Assembly: GCA_035582835.1 (NCBI GenBank)
Contig: JAYKAV010003143.1
Location: forward strand, 3,068,277 to 3,132,276
Source of the DNA: Phoebastria nigripes
Lineage: Eukaryota > Chordata > Aves > Procellariiformes > Diomedeidae
DNA length: 64,000 nt
Direction: 5' to 3'
A program made the translations under genes and the position numbers. The notes under the pieces are model-generated. The model did not search any database. It had not been told where the DNA came from and was given only the letters and a program-made list of their open reading frames with translations. Shown here one piece after another: positions 1 to 13,512 of the stretch (positions are counted from its first letter, which is position 1; the number at the start of each line of letters is the position of its first letter).

Positions 1-714
1 CAGGAATGGGAAGGGAGGCCCTCGACACCTCTGTGTCTAGCAGGGGGACCCCAAGGCAGCACATGGGGAGATATGGAGGGGTCTGTTAATACACTCCCCA
101 GCACTTCTGTAGGGTTTTTGGTGTCTGCGCAGAGGTTTTTCTGTCTGCGAGCACAGGTTAGCACCCTCCTGCCGGAGGGAGGTGCGTCTCACCTTAGGGT
201 GAGGTGCCCTCTTTTACTTTAAAACTGGGGAAAAAAGATAGTATATCTTTATGGTCTTTTCATAAATCCCTAACAAAATGATCTTGTTAAGAGTGACTTA
301 TGGTAATTTGTCGGTAGTTGAAGTGATATAAACCACTTCCGTGTTAAAATGCACAGTTTGGTTAAAATAGAAGTCTTTACATTTTGTAACTCTGATTTAC
401 TGAAGTCTGCTTTAACTGACTTGTCTGTGTCTGTTGCCCTGATTCAAATATGAAATCCCTGGAGACCCTTCAGCTGTCAGAAGATTGTGGATGTTTAGCA
501 GAGGAATTAGAGGTCTGCAATACATTATTGTGCAAAGAATAAGTATGGAGGAAAAGATGATTCATCACTGCTCTACACCAGCCCTGTATTCATGGAACTC
601 ATTCAAACTCAGCTGAATTCAATCCCCTTGTACACNGCTAAAAAAGCTGGGAGGGAAATGTGCTGCACCTGTCTGTGTGCACACTGCTCATCCCCTCCTG
701 GCTGCCGTGTTTGG

Positions 715-840
715 CAAAACCCTGCTACCCTAATCCTTCAGATGGGGAAACTGAGGCATAAACTGGCTCTCAGCATGCAGAAAGTCAGAGTTACCGGCAG
801 GGATACAATGCAAGCCTGTGGTGGGGATCACCAGTGGGGA
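715..840 (-). repeat. MIR-like SINE remnant
   Basis: The core at 739-758 is CAGATGGGGAAACTGAGGCA, the reverse complement of the best-conserved MIR segment. The flanks are too diverged to align by eye, so the ends are approximate. Confidence 0.6.
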
Positions 841-3800
841 GCTCATGTGCCTCCCAGAACCTGAGTGCGGGCTGAGGTGACCCACCTGCCTTGAGCCCCT
901 TGGAGGCTGAAGCCAAAATTTTGGGTCCCTGGAGCCGAATCTGAATGGGCTCAGAGCTACACCTGCATGCACTGCTATCTGCTGTTTAAATGCTGGTCAG
1001 AAACCCAAAAGACTGCCAGAAAGTGTGTTATAATGCCAGGTAAACAAAGCTTGCAATTTGGCCTTCAGTTCAGGGAAAATGGAGCATTTTTTCCCCTTGT
1101 CCTGTTGCTGTGTGAAAGGCAGGTGAAACCGCTTAGGGGGAAAGAAGTGTTTACCCTGATGCAGGCTTGTTTTGCCATGTTGGTGGCTGGTTACTAGGAG
1201 ATGCATTGAGGAAACTTGCTTAAGTTTGATAGCAAGTTGGTGGCTTTTACTGGTAGCACTAAGCCCCCAAACAAATTTCCTTTTCAACCTCCCCTTTCTG
1301 CCGCCAGCACCGTAAGTAATGGCAGGCTCCATGGAAAACCCGAAGGTGACAGCATTTTAGAAAGGAAAAGACCTCAAGCATCAACAAATGCTTGTGACAG
1401 AGCAGAGGTGTTTGATGTGAGATGATGTGTAACAAACTAATCTGTTTGCTTGTCTCAGCCTGCAGCTCTGAGAAACGAAATACTACCTGGGAGCTTCTGT
1501 AGAAATACTTCAACTTCTAAAGTAAATGCATAATCCTGGAACTGTGCAATGTTAATTTAAAAAGAAATTAATTTTTTTTTTTTTTTTTAAAAATCTGGTA
1601 CCTCCAGTTTAGTCCAGTCCTTTCAGCATAGCCAATGCATGACTCGATTTCTTAGTCACCATTTGAAAGCTGTTTTGCTTGACGTCTTTTATGAATATCA
1701 AATTAAAAAAGGTTTGCTTGACTGAAATCTGACTCAACTGTACAGACAGCTCACTGTTGTGAAAATCCTTCCCCCTTCAGCTTTCCTTTGAAGGAAGTTA
1801 TTTGAACGCTCGAAAGTACTGAAACTCTATTCAGTGCTAGTGCAGAGGGAGAAATTAAACGCTTTTATGAATTGTGATGGTTTTGGTTGCAGTCTGTACT
1901 GAAGTAACCTGACTGATCTACAGGCTTTACTGTTTTCTCCTTATTTGTTCATCACTACTGTGGGGTTTGCTAATATGCGGTTTCTCATGCATGAAATCCA
2001 TTTCCTCAATGTTTAACACATAATCCAAACTTAAATGCAAAGTCTTATTAAGGACTGATGACAAAAAAATTGAAAACCTCAGGACCTTTTATTTTTTTCT
2101 CCATTGACCCTACTGCATCTGTATTGGGCCCATTTCCAGCTCAGAAATTAGCTTTCCTGTGTTAAAGACAAACTCTTGGGGTGAGATTATCTATCAGTAT
2201 GGAGCATTTTACTTACAGAAACATGCTCACGGTTTCATACTGAAAAGAGCAGAGCTAGCGGGAGATCTGCCTACAGCTGTTGGGAATGCTGAATAAACAA
2301 AAGTATTCTGGGATCAAATACTAGGATGTGTAGGGGATAGTGTAGGTAAACAAAGCCTTTCTTTTTCCCCGACACCAGAGCTCTCTGCTTTAGCTTATTA
2401 CAAATAACGGCAAAACCATGGTATTTTGAAGTGTGAATCCATAATTCAGATGCAGCGGGATGGCATCATGTAAACCTCTTGACTGTTTTTGGGGGAGAAA
2501 GGGAAGCAAAGAGCAAGTGTGTGATAAAAGTAAAACCCATCAAGTGGAATACCGGCCTGATCACTTGGTGGTATTTTTTTTGAATTATTTAGAAAGGGAA
2601 ATTGTTGCATGAACTCCGGGAGTAAAATTTTGCCATGTGTCAGGATTTTGGAGAACTCTTATGTGCTATCACTGTTATTCCTCTACTTTGTCACATTCTT
2701 CATGGAAGAGGGTTTGAGGAGACGGCGTCTCTCCTCCGTGCTGCAATTCCCGTGCAGTGCCACTAGATGTCCCGTTTTCTGTAAAGGTTTGTGCTGCTTT
2801 CAAAATCACTGGTATTACTTTGTGTCTGAAATATGGGAAGGGATTTCAGCAAGTCAGCATTTACATTATTCATGTTTTCACTTCCCCTTTGACTATTACT
2901 GTAGCTATTTTTGAAAAATTTGCCGCTAAGAGTGCTTTAACGTGGTTTAACTAATCCCTACAGCGGCTGAGACTGGGAATGTGGGCCTGACAAAATGCAG
3001 GCATCCTTCTCTGTCACTGTATTCAGCAGAATAACTTGTGATAACTTGGTTTTGAATTGCTGTATAGCTGCGCTGCTATACTGGGATATACATCTTAAAG
3101 AAATCCTTGTAAAAAACCCAAGCCCTTGGCTCTGTAGCTACTAACAGTGGGAAGTATTTGGCATAAAGTACTTTTTTGTGGGTTCCTTTAATTTAAAAAT
3201 AATTTTGAGGCAAAGCTATGCATGAATTGTGCTGTGTGTCGCATCTCTGTGCAGGTCTGAGCAGAGGGTTTGTGCCTCTGTGCAGCAGTATATGAGTTAT
3301 CCCGTGAAATACCACCAGTGCACATTCAGATGGTGACATTCACCACTGCCTTCATGCAGATTATATACTCTAGGGCTCCAAAACTAGGCAGGCACAACCA
3401 ATACGGGGTTTCTGGCCTCTAGATCCTAAAAGACTGTTTCTTGATCCTCTTGCCGTAAGCCCCTGGAAATTTGTCCCGAGACCCCTTGTAGTGAGTGCTG
3501 AAGCTGTCTCTGCAGCTGTGACCCACAGAGCCACAATATGGGGCAGGAGGGGTGTCGCTTGCCCTTAAGGACTGTGCAGATGGAGGCTGGTGTTGCTATG
3601 AAGCTTGTGTGTTTACTGGTTTCCTCCTGTGGTTAGAGGCACAGCGGCTGCTACCCATTTCTGGGACGTACGGCTGCTCGCCTTGTTCGGCTCAGCCTCG
3701 CTGCGTTGCCTTTTATTGCAGCAGTTCAGCCAGGTGAACACTCACAACAGAGAAAGGGAAGTCCTAATTAGCCATAAATATTTATTTATTTTGGCTGAAG

Positions 3801-6211
3801 GAAAAAAGGTAATTTATGTCCGCAGCTGTCTTCAGCAAATAATGTAACTGCAGGAAGCAAATAAGTTAGGTATTAAAATAATAAAATGCATCTGCTCATG
3901 TTTGGTAGTTTGGATGCAAAGTTTAAATCTGCTGATTTGCCTAGTGCCATTGCTCAGATGTGAACACACCACCTTTTTCCACAGCTCACAGCCTGCTGCT
4001 GCAGATCCTGCCTCTGCCAGTGGGACTACAAGGCCTGAGGATTTTAAAAGTGTGTTGAAGGGATCAGGGCAGGAATTTCTCCCCTTTTACTTGGTCTCAC
4101 CAGTCCAGAGCTGGGAGGTTATATATATATATATAAAAATAAATAATACACCCAATGTATATATATGTGCTCAGCCTGTTGCATCTGAATGCCAAAAACC
4201 AATGTGGTTTTTGGTCTCATAATGGATCAGGATACGTGGCAGTAGCTACATGAACGCTGCAAAAACAATGCTAATCTATAGTTTAGGATTTAGCGCTTGT
4301 TATTAGTTCTTGTGTAGAGATTTTCATCAAGGTGCTTTTATGAAGAATAAAAATTATTTTAACCATATCACTCCTGGAAAAAGAAACTTGGGGTTTCATA
4401 GTAGCCTAATAGTGGATCTTGAAAAGGACTCACAGCCCCTGACTTTCAATTCATCCTTCTACTCTGAAAAAATTAACATTACAAAAAGCTGTCAATATGA
4501 TCAAGAAAACCAGGTTTGCCCTTAAGAATACTTTACCTGAATAATAGCTAAATATATGTTCTTGCTGGGGGGGGGGTGGGGCAGAACTCCTTTAAGTGAA
4601 CAGAACTGCAGTTTGCATCACAATGTAATTTGTGTTCCTGGACCCTAACCTGTCTCTAGTTTACCTAAAGCTCTGCTGTGATTACTGCTACTGGAAGTTG
4701 TTGGTGTGCTATATTAATCATTTTATGCTTGAAAATGCAAATTAAGGTAACAAAAACTCCACCAAAAGAGGCAATGCAGAGGCACTGAGGCTTTTTAGAG
4801 GAATGTTACCACAGGCATTTCTCCCAAACTAATAATTTATTTTCAGAAAAACAGCTAGTTTAGGAAGAATAGAAATATTCTGTCATACAGCCAGCTCTTA
4901 AAAACACGATGGGGGTGAGAAGTTTAAACTACTGGCAATGTTGACTACATGTACAAATTTATCAGAAGTCCATTATCTTTGCTGCCTTGCTTTGCTAAAA
5001 CTTGGACTTCTTGAATCATATTATCACCTGGAAATCTCACCTTTCATTAAAACAAGTAAATAATGCCCCCCCCCACCCCCCCCAAATACCCAGCATTTGT
5101 TGCTATAGAGAAAGGGATTGACAATATGATCCAGAGAGAATTATGAAAGAAATGCATATCACACTACTTGAAACCTAGTCCTATTTTTGAACAGTAGGGC
5201 CAGCGACCCATGGAGGAGAAAAACCCTTGTGCCTGGCAATGATCACAGTGGGAACAGGAGAATGCTAAGAAATGCTATTTAAAAGTGTCTTTGGATTTTT
5301 TCTTGAGGCAAGGGTTGGGGCTTAGACTATGGTAGGCCCTTCAACCTTGTACGAGAGTGAGCGAGAGAAGGTTTATGGAATTTTGTCCTATATGGGACTA
5401 CACTCAAAGTCTCGTGTTTGCGTGGCTTTGTCCATGCATAAACCTTTGAGTGACTTGCTCACCCTTTAAAGTTTCAAAATTAAGTAAAGAAATGGAGTAT
5501 TTTTAATCTAGAGTGTCTGTGTATGGGCACGGATTGGCAACGACTTATCAGGAGCAATTAAAACAGACTTTACTTATGTGCTGGCAGTCTAGGTAGATTT
5601 GTCCGAGTTCAGGTGTCAAAACGAATCGTAGAAACCAGGAAAGGGGCTTTAGAGGTCTTGAGCTAAGTGTTAAAAATGTTTCTTGTGTTTACAGGAGCAC
5701 TAAACATCCAATGTCAGGGGAATATATGAAAAGTTATGGAAGGAAAGAATGGAAGTAAATTGAGGTCTAGACAAATTATTAAAGCTCTGTAAGACACTAG
5801 TGCCTCCTGATAAAACTGTTGGGTTGTCTAGGTAATGGTGTGGGCTGCACAGCCTGCAATCGAAGTACTCTGTTATTTGGGGTTTTGATGAACAGTGGCT
5901 TGGAAGATCGAGAGCAACATGTTTTAGAAACTTAATGGAAGGCTGAAGAGAAAACAAGTTGATGTAGGCTTTGTTTGGTTTTGCCTCCAGGCTTATTTCC
6001 TCATAATCCAACAAAAATTTTGTGGGCCTGATTCTGCTCTTACTTATGGGAGTCAAGGCTTGTGCTGTTTCAGGTGAGAACAGCCGTGCAGAGGTGGGAG
6101 GCTTCTTAGCCGGGCGCCTTTAGAATAATTTATGGATTCTTTTCTTCTTCATCAGTGAATATGTAAACCAAGGAGGCAGTTTTCAGTGACACCGAGGCCC
6201 TTTGGCAAAGT

Positions 6212-6400
6212 AAAGAGATAAAGAACAGAGCAGTGCAAAGTCAGTAGCTTGTGACTTGAAACCTGGGTTCAGTTACCAGTCACCGGCTGTGACCTTGGGG
6301 AAACCACTGAGCCTCAGCTTACCTTTATTCTCTATTTGAAAATGAAGATAATAGTGTTCCTGTATCTCAAGACTCTCGTGGGGATGCTAATGGTAGGTCC
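6212..6400 (+). repeat. MIR SINE remnant, sense
   Basis: Ordered MIR landmarks are visible: ACCTGGGTTCAG (6261-6272), GGCTGTGACCTTGGGG (about 6285-6300), GAGCCTCAGCTTACC (about 6309-6323), then AAAATGAAGATAATAGTG and a GGGGATGCTAATG tail. MIR is an ancient amniote tRNA-derived SINE; old copies persist in birds. Confidence 0.75.
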
Positions 6401-6849
6401 CTTGATGAGAAAGAGGTCTTGTTACAGGACCTCAGTTAGAAGTATTTGGGAATAATAAATGCAAAGGCCAAACTTGTTTAGTGACATTATACCAGTTCAT
6501 TTCAGCTAAATTGATTCTTATTTCTCTTCCCCACAGAGAGGGAGACAACCACTCATGGATTATTTTTATTTTTTCCCTCAGATTTTTCAAATTTCCATTA
6601 AGCTAACAGAACTGAATTAGTTTTCCCTCTGCTCCTCTTTCCTAAGTAGAATTAATGGCCTAACTGGTTAAGGGCAGTATCTTTCTGAAATTGCATTGGT
6701 TACTCTTGATAGTTACTTAGTGCTATCTCAAAGGTTTGCGATGGCTCTTAAATTCTTCACGCAGTGCTTCAAGTTCCTGGATAGGGGACAAAACAAGTGT
6801 TCTGCTATTATTGATGGGCTCTCCCCTCATACACCATCACTGTGTGGAG

Positions 6850-6960
6850 GTGTGTAGAGCGCAAAGCCTAAGTGATCTGCTCAAGATAAACTGTAGTGCA
6901 GAACAGCTGGAAATACAGAACTATAACCTAAGCACCTGGCTCCTTTTCTCTCCCTTTGTC
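6850..6960 (-). repeat. Possible MIR-like SINE remnant
   Basis: AGTGATCTGCTCAAGATAAA, then GCAGAACAGCTGGAAATACAG and CTAAGCACCTGGCTCC, resemble the antisense order of a tRNA-derived SINE. Highly diverged; a profile search is needed. Confidence 0.35.
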
Positions 6961-7760
6961 CCAGAGGAGGAGTCCATATCACTAGTCATCAGAGATGGAA
7001 AATCTGTTTCTCGGCAAGAATTAGCAGCCTGGAGATCAAGCCCTGCCTTAGCGTAGTGCTGCGGAGCTGTCCTAGGAATCAAGATTAGCATCCAGGGCCT
7101 GAGACAAGTACTGGAATCTGGCTCAAGTGATTTATCTTTGCTTGAATTGAGATTATTGCATTGATGACATCCTTGTGATGTGTCTTTCTCTAAAGACAAT
7201 TTCAAAGAAACCTGCACCTTCTCTGACTAAAAGAAAATAAAATATTTTTCCAGTATGATGGATTCAGCTGCCTGATGCTGTAACTGGTATGAATGCTCTT
7301 AGCTCCTATTAACCTTTTCACATTGTACTGGTATCTCAAGAGAAATCAAGAATCTGACAGAGCACTGCTCTGTAATGGGTTGTGGATTAGAAGTAATGAA
7401 TCACTTACAGGAAGTTGTCTTTGCTGGAATATAAGCCAATATTTAGTCTCCAAAGCAAGTCTCAAAGTGCTTTTAAAAAAAAAATAAAATCTTCTACTTT
7501 GTACTCAGCCTGTCCTTCAGCAGCCCCCTGATGCTGGCATATGCAGCATAGAAAGAATTTTATAAACTTTCTGTTAGTATTAAAATCTGAACTTTTTACC
7601 CTGCCTGTAAACCAGTATCACCCTCCCCTCTCCTCCGTTATTTTAATAGCGTTACTGCTTAGTGTTCGCCTCTTACATTCCACCCAAGGTGCTAGAGTGC
7701 AGCACAAAGCTCTCTTCATTTGTACTAATAGCTGAACTGTTTGCTGTCCTTGCGTAAGAG

Positions 7761-7825
7761 TGGAGGGAAACGAGGCACTGAGAAATTGCCATCCACTGGC
7801 ACCCAGTCTGGAACAGAACCGATTT
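7761..7825 (-). repeat. Possible MIR-like SINE remnant
   Basis: GGGAAACGAGGCACTGAGAA followed by CCCAGTCTGGAACAGAACC has the order of a reverse-complement MIR copy. Short and degraded. Confidence 0.45.
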
Positions 7826-9991
7826 CTTCTCTGTCACTATTAATCAAAGCATGAACTTGAAATTGCTCTTTTTTCCTCCCTCACCTTTGGTTCTGAGTTG
7901 TGGTTCATCAAGCAGTTTTGACTGTTTCACTTCCAAAGAGACATTAAAGTGTGGAAAAGCATTTAAGATTGATCTTCAGTTATAATTTTGTAAGGAGACT
8001 GCCTGCTCCAGGAAATTTCCGAAGCCTGAAAATCTCCCTTGGTAAGCCTATTGCACTTCAGTGCCTCTACAATAGGCTTTTTAAATATTTTGCAATTTTT
8101 TTTTTTTTTAAGAGAAAATATTTTAACTAGGACACTAACTGTTCTTGACCTTCCTATATCATGTGAAAAGGGCTCTAATGTGATTACTATGCTCCAACTC
8201 TGTTAGATAAATTGAAGGACCTTTCCCTTTTCAGCAGCCATCGGATCCATAGCAGAAGCAAACTTTCCTTTAATATGGGCCTTGCTATTTTTTTCTCTTC
8301 TGTGATGCACTTACAGGTAGCTATGTAGTGTCATATAATAGCTCAGAAATATTATTGGTAGCAAAATGATGTATGGTGCTTTTGGGCAGGAGATGAGGAC
8401 GCCCACTGGAAGACTGTCTTGATACAGCAAACCATCCATCTTTCTATTTATTTATTTAAAAAAAATTGAAGTTATTGGTCTTTCTGTGATTTAGCAGCCT
8501 GCTCTTGACAGCAACTGCAAGAGGGCATGCTTTTGAAATGAACTGCTTTTGTGCTAACTTTTCATCCTCTAAGACTTTTACATTGTTTCTGGAAAAACAT
8601 GCAGATGCATTTTAGTGCTACAACCAGACTTGGAAAACATTTTCCAGCCCCTTATTAGAAAGCCCATATCAAGTTAATTATTTCACATATCTGATTCTTG
8701 TATGCAATCTTTGCCTCCCTTCTACAGCTGTAACAACTCTGTTGTGTAACTGTGGTGTGATGGCAATCTTGGACTTTATACTGTGGTCAGTGCTCAAGGA
8801 AAATTTGCTTTCTTATTTATTTTAAATAAATATGCCTAGACCTACTTGCATATCTGAATTTCATACAGAAGTGAAAAGGTTTACTGAGATCATGCTTCTT
8901 TGGGTAGCATGTGCATACTAGTTTTGTCCTATGTAACGTGCAGTCCTGCCTACAGGCTCTTGAACCTAGGCCCAGAGGTGCAGGTTACACTGAGGTTTTG
9001 GATTTTTTTTAAAAGGAAGACAATATACAGAGCAGTAACTTTGAAGAACAGAAGGTGGCTTTTGGAGCACTTCTTTGGGAGGCAGCAAAACCCGTGTTCT
9101 CCCAAAAGTAGAGAAGTGTTTGACAAATGAAGATGGTCCCCATGATAGTCTTCCTTTCTTACCTCCTCTGCAGGAAGATGCTGTGAAGTCCTATAAAGTA
9201 GGGTTTCAGGCTAGCCATGTGTCTCCCAGGTCCTCACCTTGTCGGGAGGAACAGAAGCGCACAGCGAGCAAGCCCTGATGCAGACTGATCATCTAATTTT
9301 TTTGTCATCATGCAGTTTTGGATTAATGTGTAGCTTCTAAAATCGCTTTTCAAGAGCTCAGGTTAGGGAAGTGGTAAGCTCTGACACAGCAGCACTAGCC
9401 AATATATCTCCAGAGCAGAAAAATGACCCCAGAGTGCATCCCCAAATGGATGCAATCCTATCTTTGCCTCCCAAGGAAATGCCAGGTTGCTAATGTAATC
9501 TCTGCTTCTGAGGTTACTTTGGCTTTCTAGCTTTTTGGTTGCTTAATCAAGGCACATTCAGCCTTAGTGTGATACTTTAGCATTTCATTTCCCTTTGAAA
9601 GCGTGATTTTGAGACCAACCCCAGAATTTCACTCTGTATGGACAAGACCTGTGCCTTGAAGCAGATTGGGAACTGCCAGGGCCCTGCTTGCAATGTGGCA
9701 ATATGTGCCAGAGCCAAATACACTGCCACTCTGTTTCTCATCATATTTTATTGCTTTTTATTGTTCCAGGTGTTTGCAGCTCTGTGTTAAGGCAGGGTTG
9801 AAAGTGCACTGTGCCAGCAGCAGCACTGGGAAGCAGACTATTACATCCTGGTATGATTCTGCTAGTGTTTGAAGATGCAAAGAGCAGGGAGGGACTCAGA
9901 AGGGGGGGAAGACTGCTTTCACCTAATGTAGTTTTTTGCCTTGGCTTCATTTAAAAAAAAAAAAAAAAAGGCGGGGGGGGAATTATACTAA

Positions 9992-10047
9992 ATCTAGAAG
10001 GCTTATTTGTGGCTTGCGGATCTAGAAGGCTTATTTGTGGCTTGTGG
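9992..10047 (+). repeat. 28-bp tandem duplication (2 copies, one mismatch)
   Basis: Two adjacent 28-bp copies starting ATCTAGAAGGCTTATTTG, at 9992-10019 and 10020-10047, differing only by C/T near the 3' end (CTTGCGG versus CTTGTGG). The array sits just 3' of an A run and a G run. Confidence 0.95.
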
Positions 10048-10437
10048 GTGGACACTATTGAATACTAGAGCTGCTGTCAGGTTAAATACTTGCCCATGGT
10101 GACCATGAAGGTCCTGCATCTGATGCTCATGAGTTGCCATCTGTAACTGTTTTAACCTAACTTGAATTGTTTCCACTGAAGGCAGTCAGTGCAACATGCA
10201 TTTCTCTCCAGTTATATGTTCGTGTCTTCAGGTTCATTCTGGATTTGCTGGTATAGCTATTTCTGCCTCTTCCCTTTGCATTCAAATCGATGCAAAGGCT
10301 GAAATTCTGTGATGATCAGGAGATTATTTTTTTTCAAACATCTGCTCTTGCCAAATGGACTGCCAAATTTTTCACTTAGTTTTACTCTAACATTTCCCCC
10401 TGCTCCCCCAGGCCTCCTTGCTTCATGAAGTTATGCA

Positions 10438-10463
10438 AATATTTGTTTGCTTAAACAAATATT
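10438..10463. repeat. Perfect inverted repeat, 11-bp arms, 4-base loop
   Basis: AATATTTGTTT, loop GCTT, AAACAAATATT. The arms are exact reverse complements. Each arm carries a forkhead-like TGTTTGC/TTAAACA context, so it could be a palindromic protein site rather than a hairpin. Confidence 0.9.
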
Positions 10464-13257
10464 GATGACATTTTAGATTGAGTAGAGTAGATTTTACTCC
10501 TAACTTTATCTGTTGGCAAGAAGATCATTCTCTTCTCCTCTGTTTAACCTTTTCCTACCGTTGCAGTTCATCTTGGATCACGTATTTCAAACCCCTTCCA
10601 GAGCAGGAAAATATTCTGTGTTCTCACATCCAAGATTCTTTTCCCTGTCCTTCACTGATTAGAAATCCAGAGGTTACCTTCAATTGACTGAACATTACCT
10701 CATGTTTGGCTGAGGGTAAGACTGTGCACATAGATTAGAATAACAAGCTATTGTGTGTAAGCTGCTCAAAGGTAGAAGAGTGGAAAACCATTTCAAATAC
10801 CTTGAAATGAAAGAAGGTAGACTTCCTCCACTAGAAATGAGAAGCAAAGTGTACACAGAGACACTTACTGCAGAACAAAAGGCACATGTTAATTTGATTC
10901 CAAATCCACAACCTCCAACACAAAGTTTAAAGGGAAAAATGGTATTAAAGACTTCTGTTTGACAATTTGCTTAAATCTGAGAGTTGCTATAGATTAGTAA
11001 AGATACTAAATAAGGTATAGGAAACAAAAATCCTATAATCCAGAAAAATCCATCCTCGTAAGTCAGAAGGTATGAGAGGAGGTGGGGAGAAAACACGCTT
11101 TTCCCCCCTGCCTCTTAATGTGCTATTATACACATGGCACACTTGCAACATTTTCATTAAGGTAGCAGAAATTGTACGTCACGTTGCCTGGTTTAAACTA
11201 TGCTTGGCGTTATAGGAAGCCAAGAATTCAAAGCTTGTATTGCAGCGCTGGGAGCCAGGAGGGGCTTAGCTGCAGTGGAGGACAGGAGAGGAGAGGAGAG
11301 GGAGGACTGCTGTCTTTCTGAGGCAGTGCAGTTGCGTTCTGGATGGTCAGATGCTAACCGCTAAATAATTGTTAGACAAATATACACCTTTTTCCAAACT
11401 GTTCAAGGGTTTGTTTTATTTGTGAAGTTTAACAGATAAATTTGTAAAGGTAATGTACCAATCTTTGTGTATGCCATTTGCTATAGTAGAGAGATTCTAT
11501 TAACATATTTCAAAGTGACGAGGACTACAGCTTTATTAGTTTCTAGACACCTTATTAACTGTTCACATGATACTGATAGAGCCTTTTTTTAACTTTTCAT
11601 TTACCCAATAACTTTTCCTTATTACACATCTGAGTCACTAACGAGGCTTGAATTCCATTTGGCTGTGTTCACACCTGTGTCATTTGGCACTCAGCATGCA
11701 GTTGTGCTGTGTTTATGTGCCTCAATCTGATGGACAGAATTTTGGAGTGTGTTAAAGAGGGCAGATTTAGATCCCACTGCATTTCTTTGTGTGTGCATGT
11801 GTGCACTTTCTAGATAGTAAAAGTTGAAACATGATCATAGCATGGTCTGTATCTGCTCTGGATAGAACGTGTAAGGAGAAAAAGACTGACTTTTGCAGAA
11901 AGAAGTGGGTGTGTGTAAGCCAGGTTGTGCTTAAACTAAAAGCAACCTGTTTGAATGTCAACCACTATTTTTTAAACCATTTCATAACCCATAATGTTTT
12001 CCTAAATATTGTTATTCTATATCTAATCCATATGTGCATTTCCACATGTGTATTATGAGCAGCTCACTATTCCCTTCATGCATCTTTGAGCATGTGTGGA
12101 ATGCCACTTCAATGGATCAGATTCAAATTAGACTTTAGTAAGTAAATCAGGCCATTTTAGCAAACCTCAGTCCTGCAAAGGAAGCCAGCTGGGTGGATCT
12201 CATGTTTTGGCTGAACTGTATATGCACTTCTGGGGCAACAAGAAATGATGGACAAAATATTTTAATTTACATCACGATCCTGCATTTCTGTCAGTGTTTT
12301 CTGAGGTAAACACAACTCACTTCTAAGACAGAAGTGACCGTTACATGTTAAAATGCTCACGTAGCGAGATTATGTTCACGTCTTATTTTGGCAAAGACAC
12401 TAAATTCCATTTGCGTTGCAGTCTCTTTTCCTTCTGTCATCTGACACACAGCTGGATTGCATTTGTGTGGGTGAGGGAGCAAGGCTTCAGCTTTAGATGA
12501 AAATGCTCGTTGAATAGCCATGCAGACTGCATCCTCGTTGCTCTCCCAAACTGGATGTATCTTCTCTATACCTGGGTCAGTGAAATAGTCCTGCTGTGAG
12601 ATGTTGAGGAGTAAAGAGTATCATTACCCAAAATGCTGACCGTAGTCTAGAACTACAGCCCTTACATTCTGTTCCAACACTGTGCTTATTTTGCTAACCT
12701 AGCTTACTTGGAAGCTAACCTAGGTTGGCTAATAAAATGCCTGCTTTAAAATTCAGTGGACTTGTCCTTTAGTGATGGGACATGATCCTCTTCAGATTAA
12801 TGGGAACTGATTTTTATACAGATTTCATCAGGAGGGGTCTTGAGCATCTGTTGGAGGCTATCTATCTGCAAATGTAATTTTTCTTTTGAAGGGTTTATTA
12901 TTACTAATAGCATTAATTATACCCCTCCATGGCGTAATAGAGATGGAGGAGAAAGCAGTCACCTAAAGGGGACAAGCCCCAGGGAAGTGAAGCGGATGGA
13001 GGGGAAGGCTTTCTCTTTGCTCCTTCGAGCTACCCGCGTTTACTTGCAGGGTGCCCCTCCAGCAGCCAGCGAGGAAGAGCTCGGCCCGGGTACTGTCTTC
13101 CCCGGCCGGGCCGCCAAGACCGGCGGCGCTAAGTGCGCCTCGAAGCCCCGGGGCCTTGCGGGGTGAAACCGCCGCCTTCCCGGCCTCCAGGCGGCCCGGC
13201 GGAGGCGGCCGTGGCTCGCCGCCCGCCCGGGGTGGGGCCTGGCCCGGCCCCCGGGTG

Positions 13258-13357
13258 AGGCAAGCGGCGGCGGGGCCGGAGCGGAGCCCCCTCCCTCCCG
13301 CCTTACTCAGTCCTCCCGGTAGCTCTGGGCGGCGGCGGCTCGGCGGACCGGCTTGCG
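13258..13357 (+). other. ANXA5: Candidate non-coding exon 1 (3' end by splice-donor inspection)
   Basis: In mammals ANXA5 exon 1 is non-coding and the ATG is in exon 2; the acceptor at 13467-13468 supports the same here. The best-looking upstream donor is GCG|GTGAGG with GT at 13358-13359, giving an intron of only 111 bp. A competing donor, CCGG|GTGAGG with GT at 13255-13256, would end the exon at 13254. The 5' boundary given here is arbitrary. A 5' RACE or CAGE read would settle it. Confidence 0.3.
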
Positions 13358-13468
13358 GTGAGGGCGCTGCCCCGCAGCGAGGGGCGCTGGGAGGGGAGGC
13401 GAGGCGAGGCGAGGGTGGCGGGCCGGGCCGGGCCGGACGGGCGCTCACTGCCGCATCTCTCTTTGCAG

Positions 13469-13512
13469 ACTCGGACTCGGCCCCAGCCCGGCGGATCCCG
13501 GAGATGGCGAAG
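13469..13512 (+). CDS. ANXA5: ANXA5 exon 2: end of 5' UTR plus start codon (residues 1-3)
   Basis: The acceptor is a pyrimidine-rich CTCTCTTTGCAG ending at 13468. Bases 13469-13503 are 5' UTR and coding begins at ATG 13504, giving Met-Ala-Lys. The donor is AAG|GTGAGG at 13513, phase 0. The start context is strong. No in-frame stop separates this ATG from upstream sequence in the island, so the start choice rests on homology and the acceptor rather than on an upstream stop. Confidence 0.93.

Larger units (their letters stand above)
1..12962. other. 5' intergenic flank without a supportable gene
   Basis: AT-rich sequence with frequent stops in all frames; the longest open frames are about 120 codons and show no family motifs. 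It holds old MIR-like SINE remnants, a TA microsatellite (about 4122-4134), C and G homopolymers (about 5066-5083, 4567-4576, 9973-9980), a tandem duplication and a hairpin, listed separately. Vertebrate synteny would put EXOSC9/CCNA2 farther to the left, outside the window (inference from mammalian order). Confidence 0.8.
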
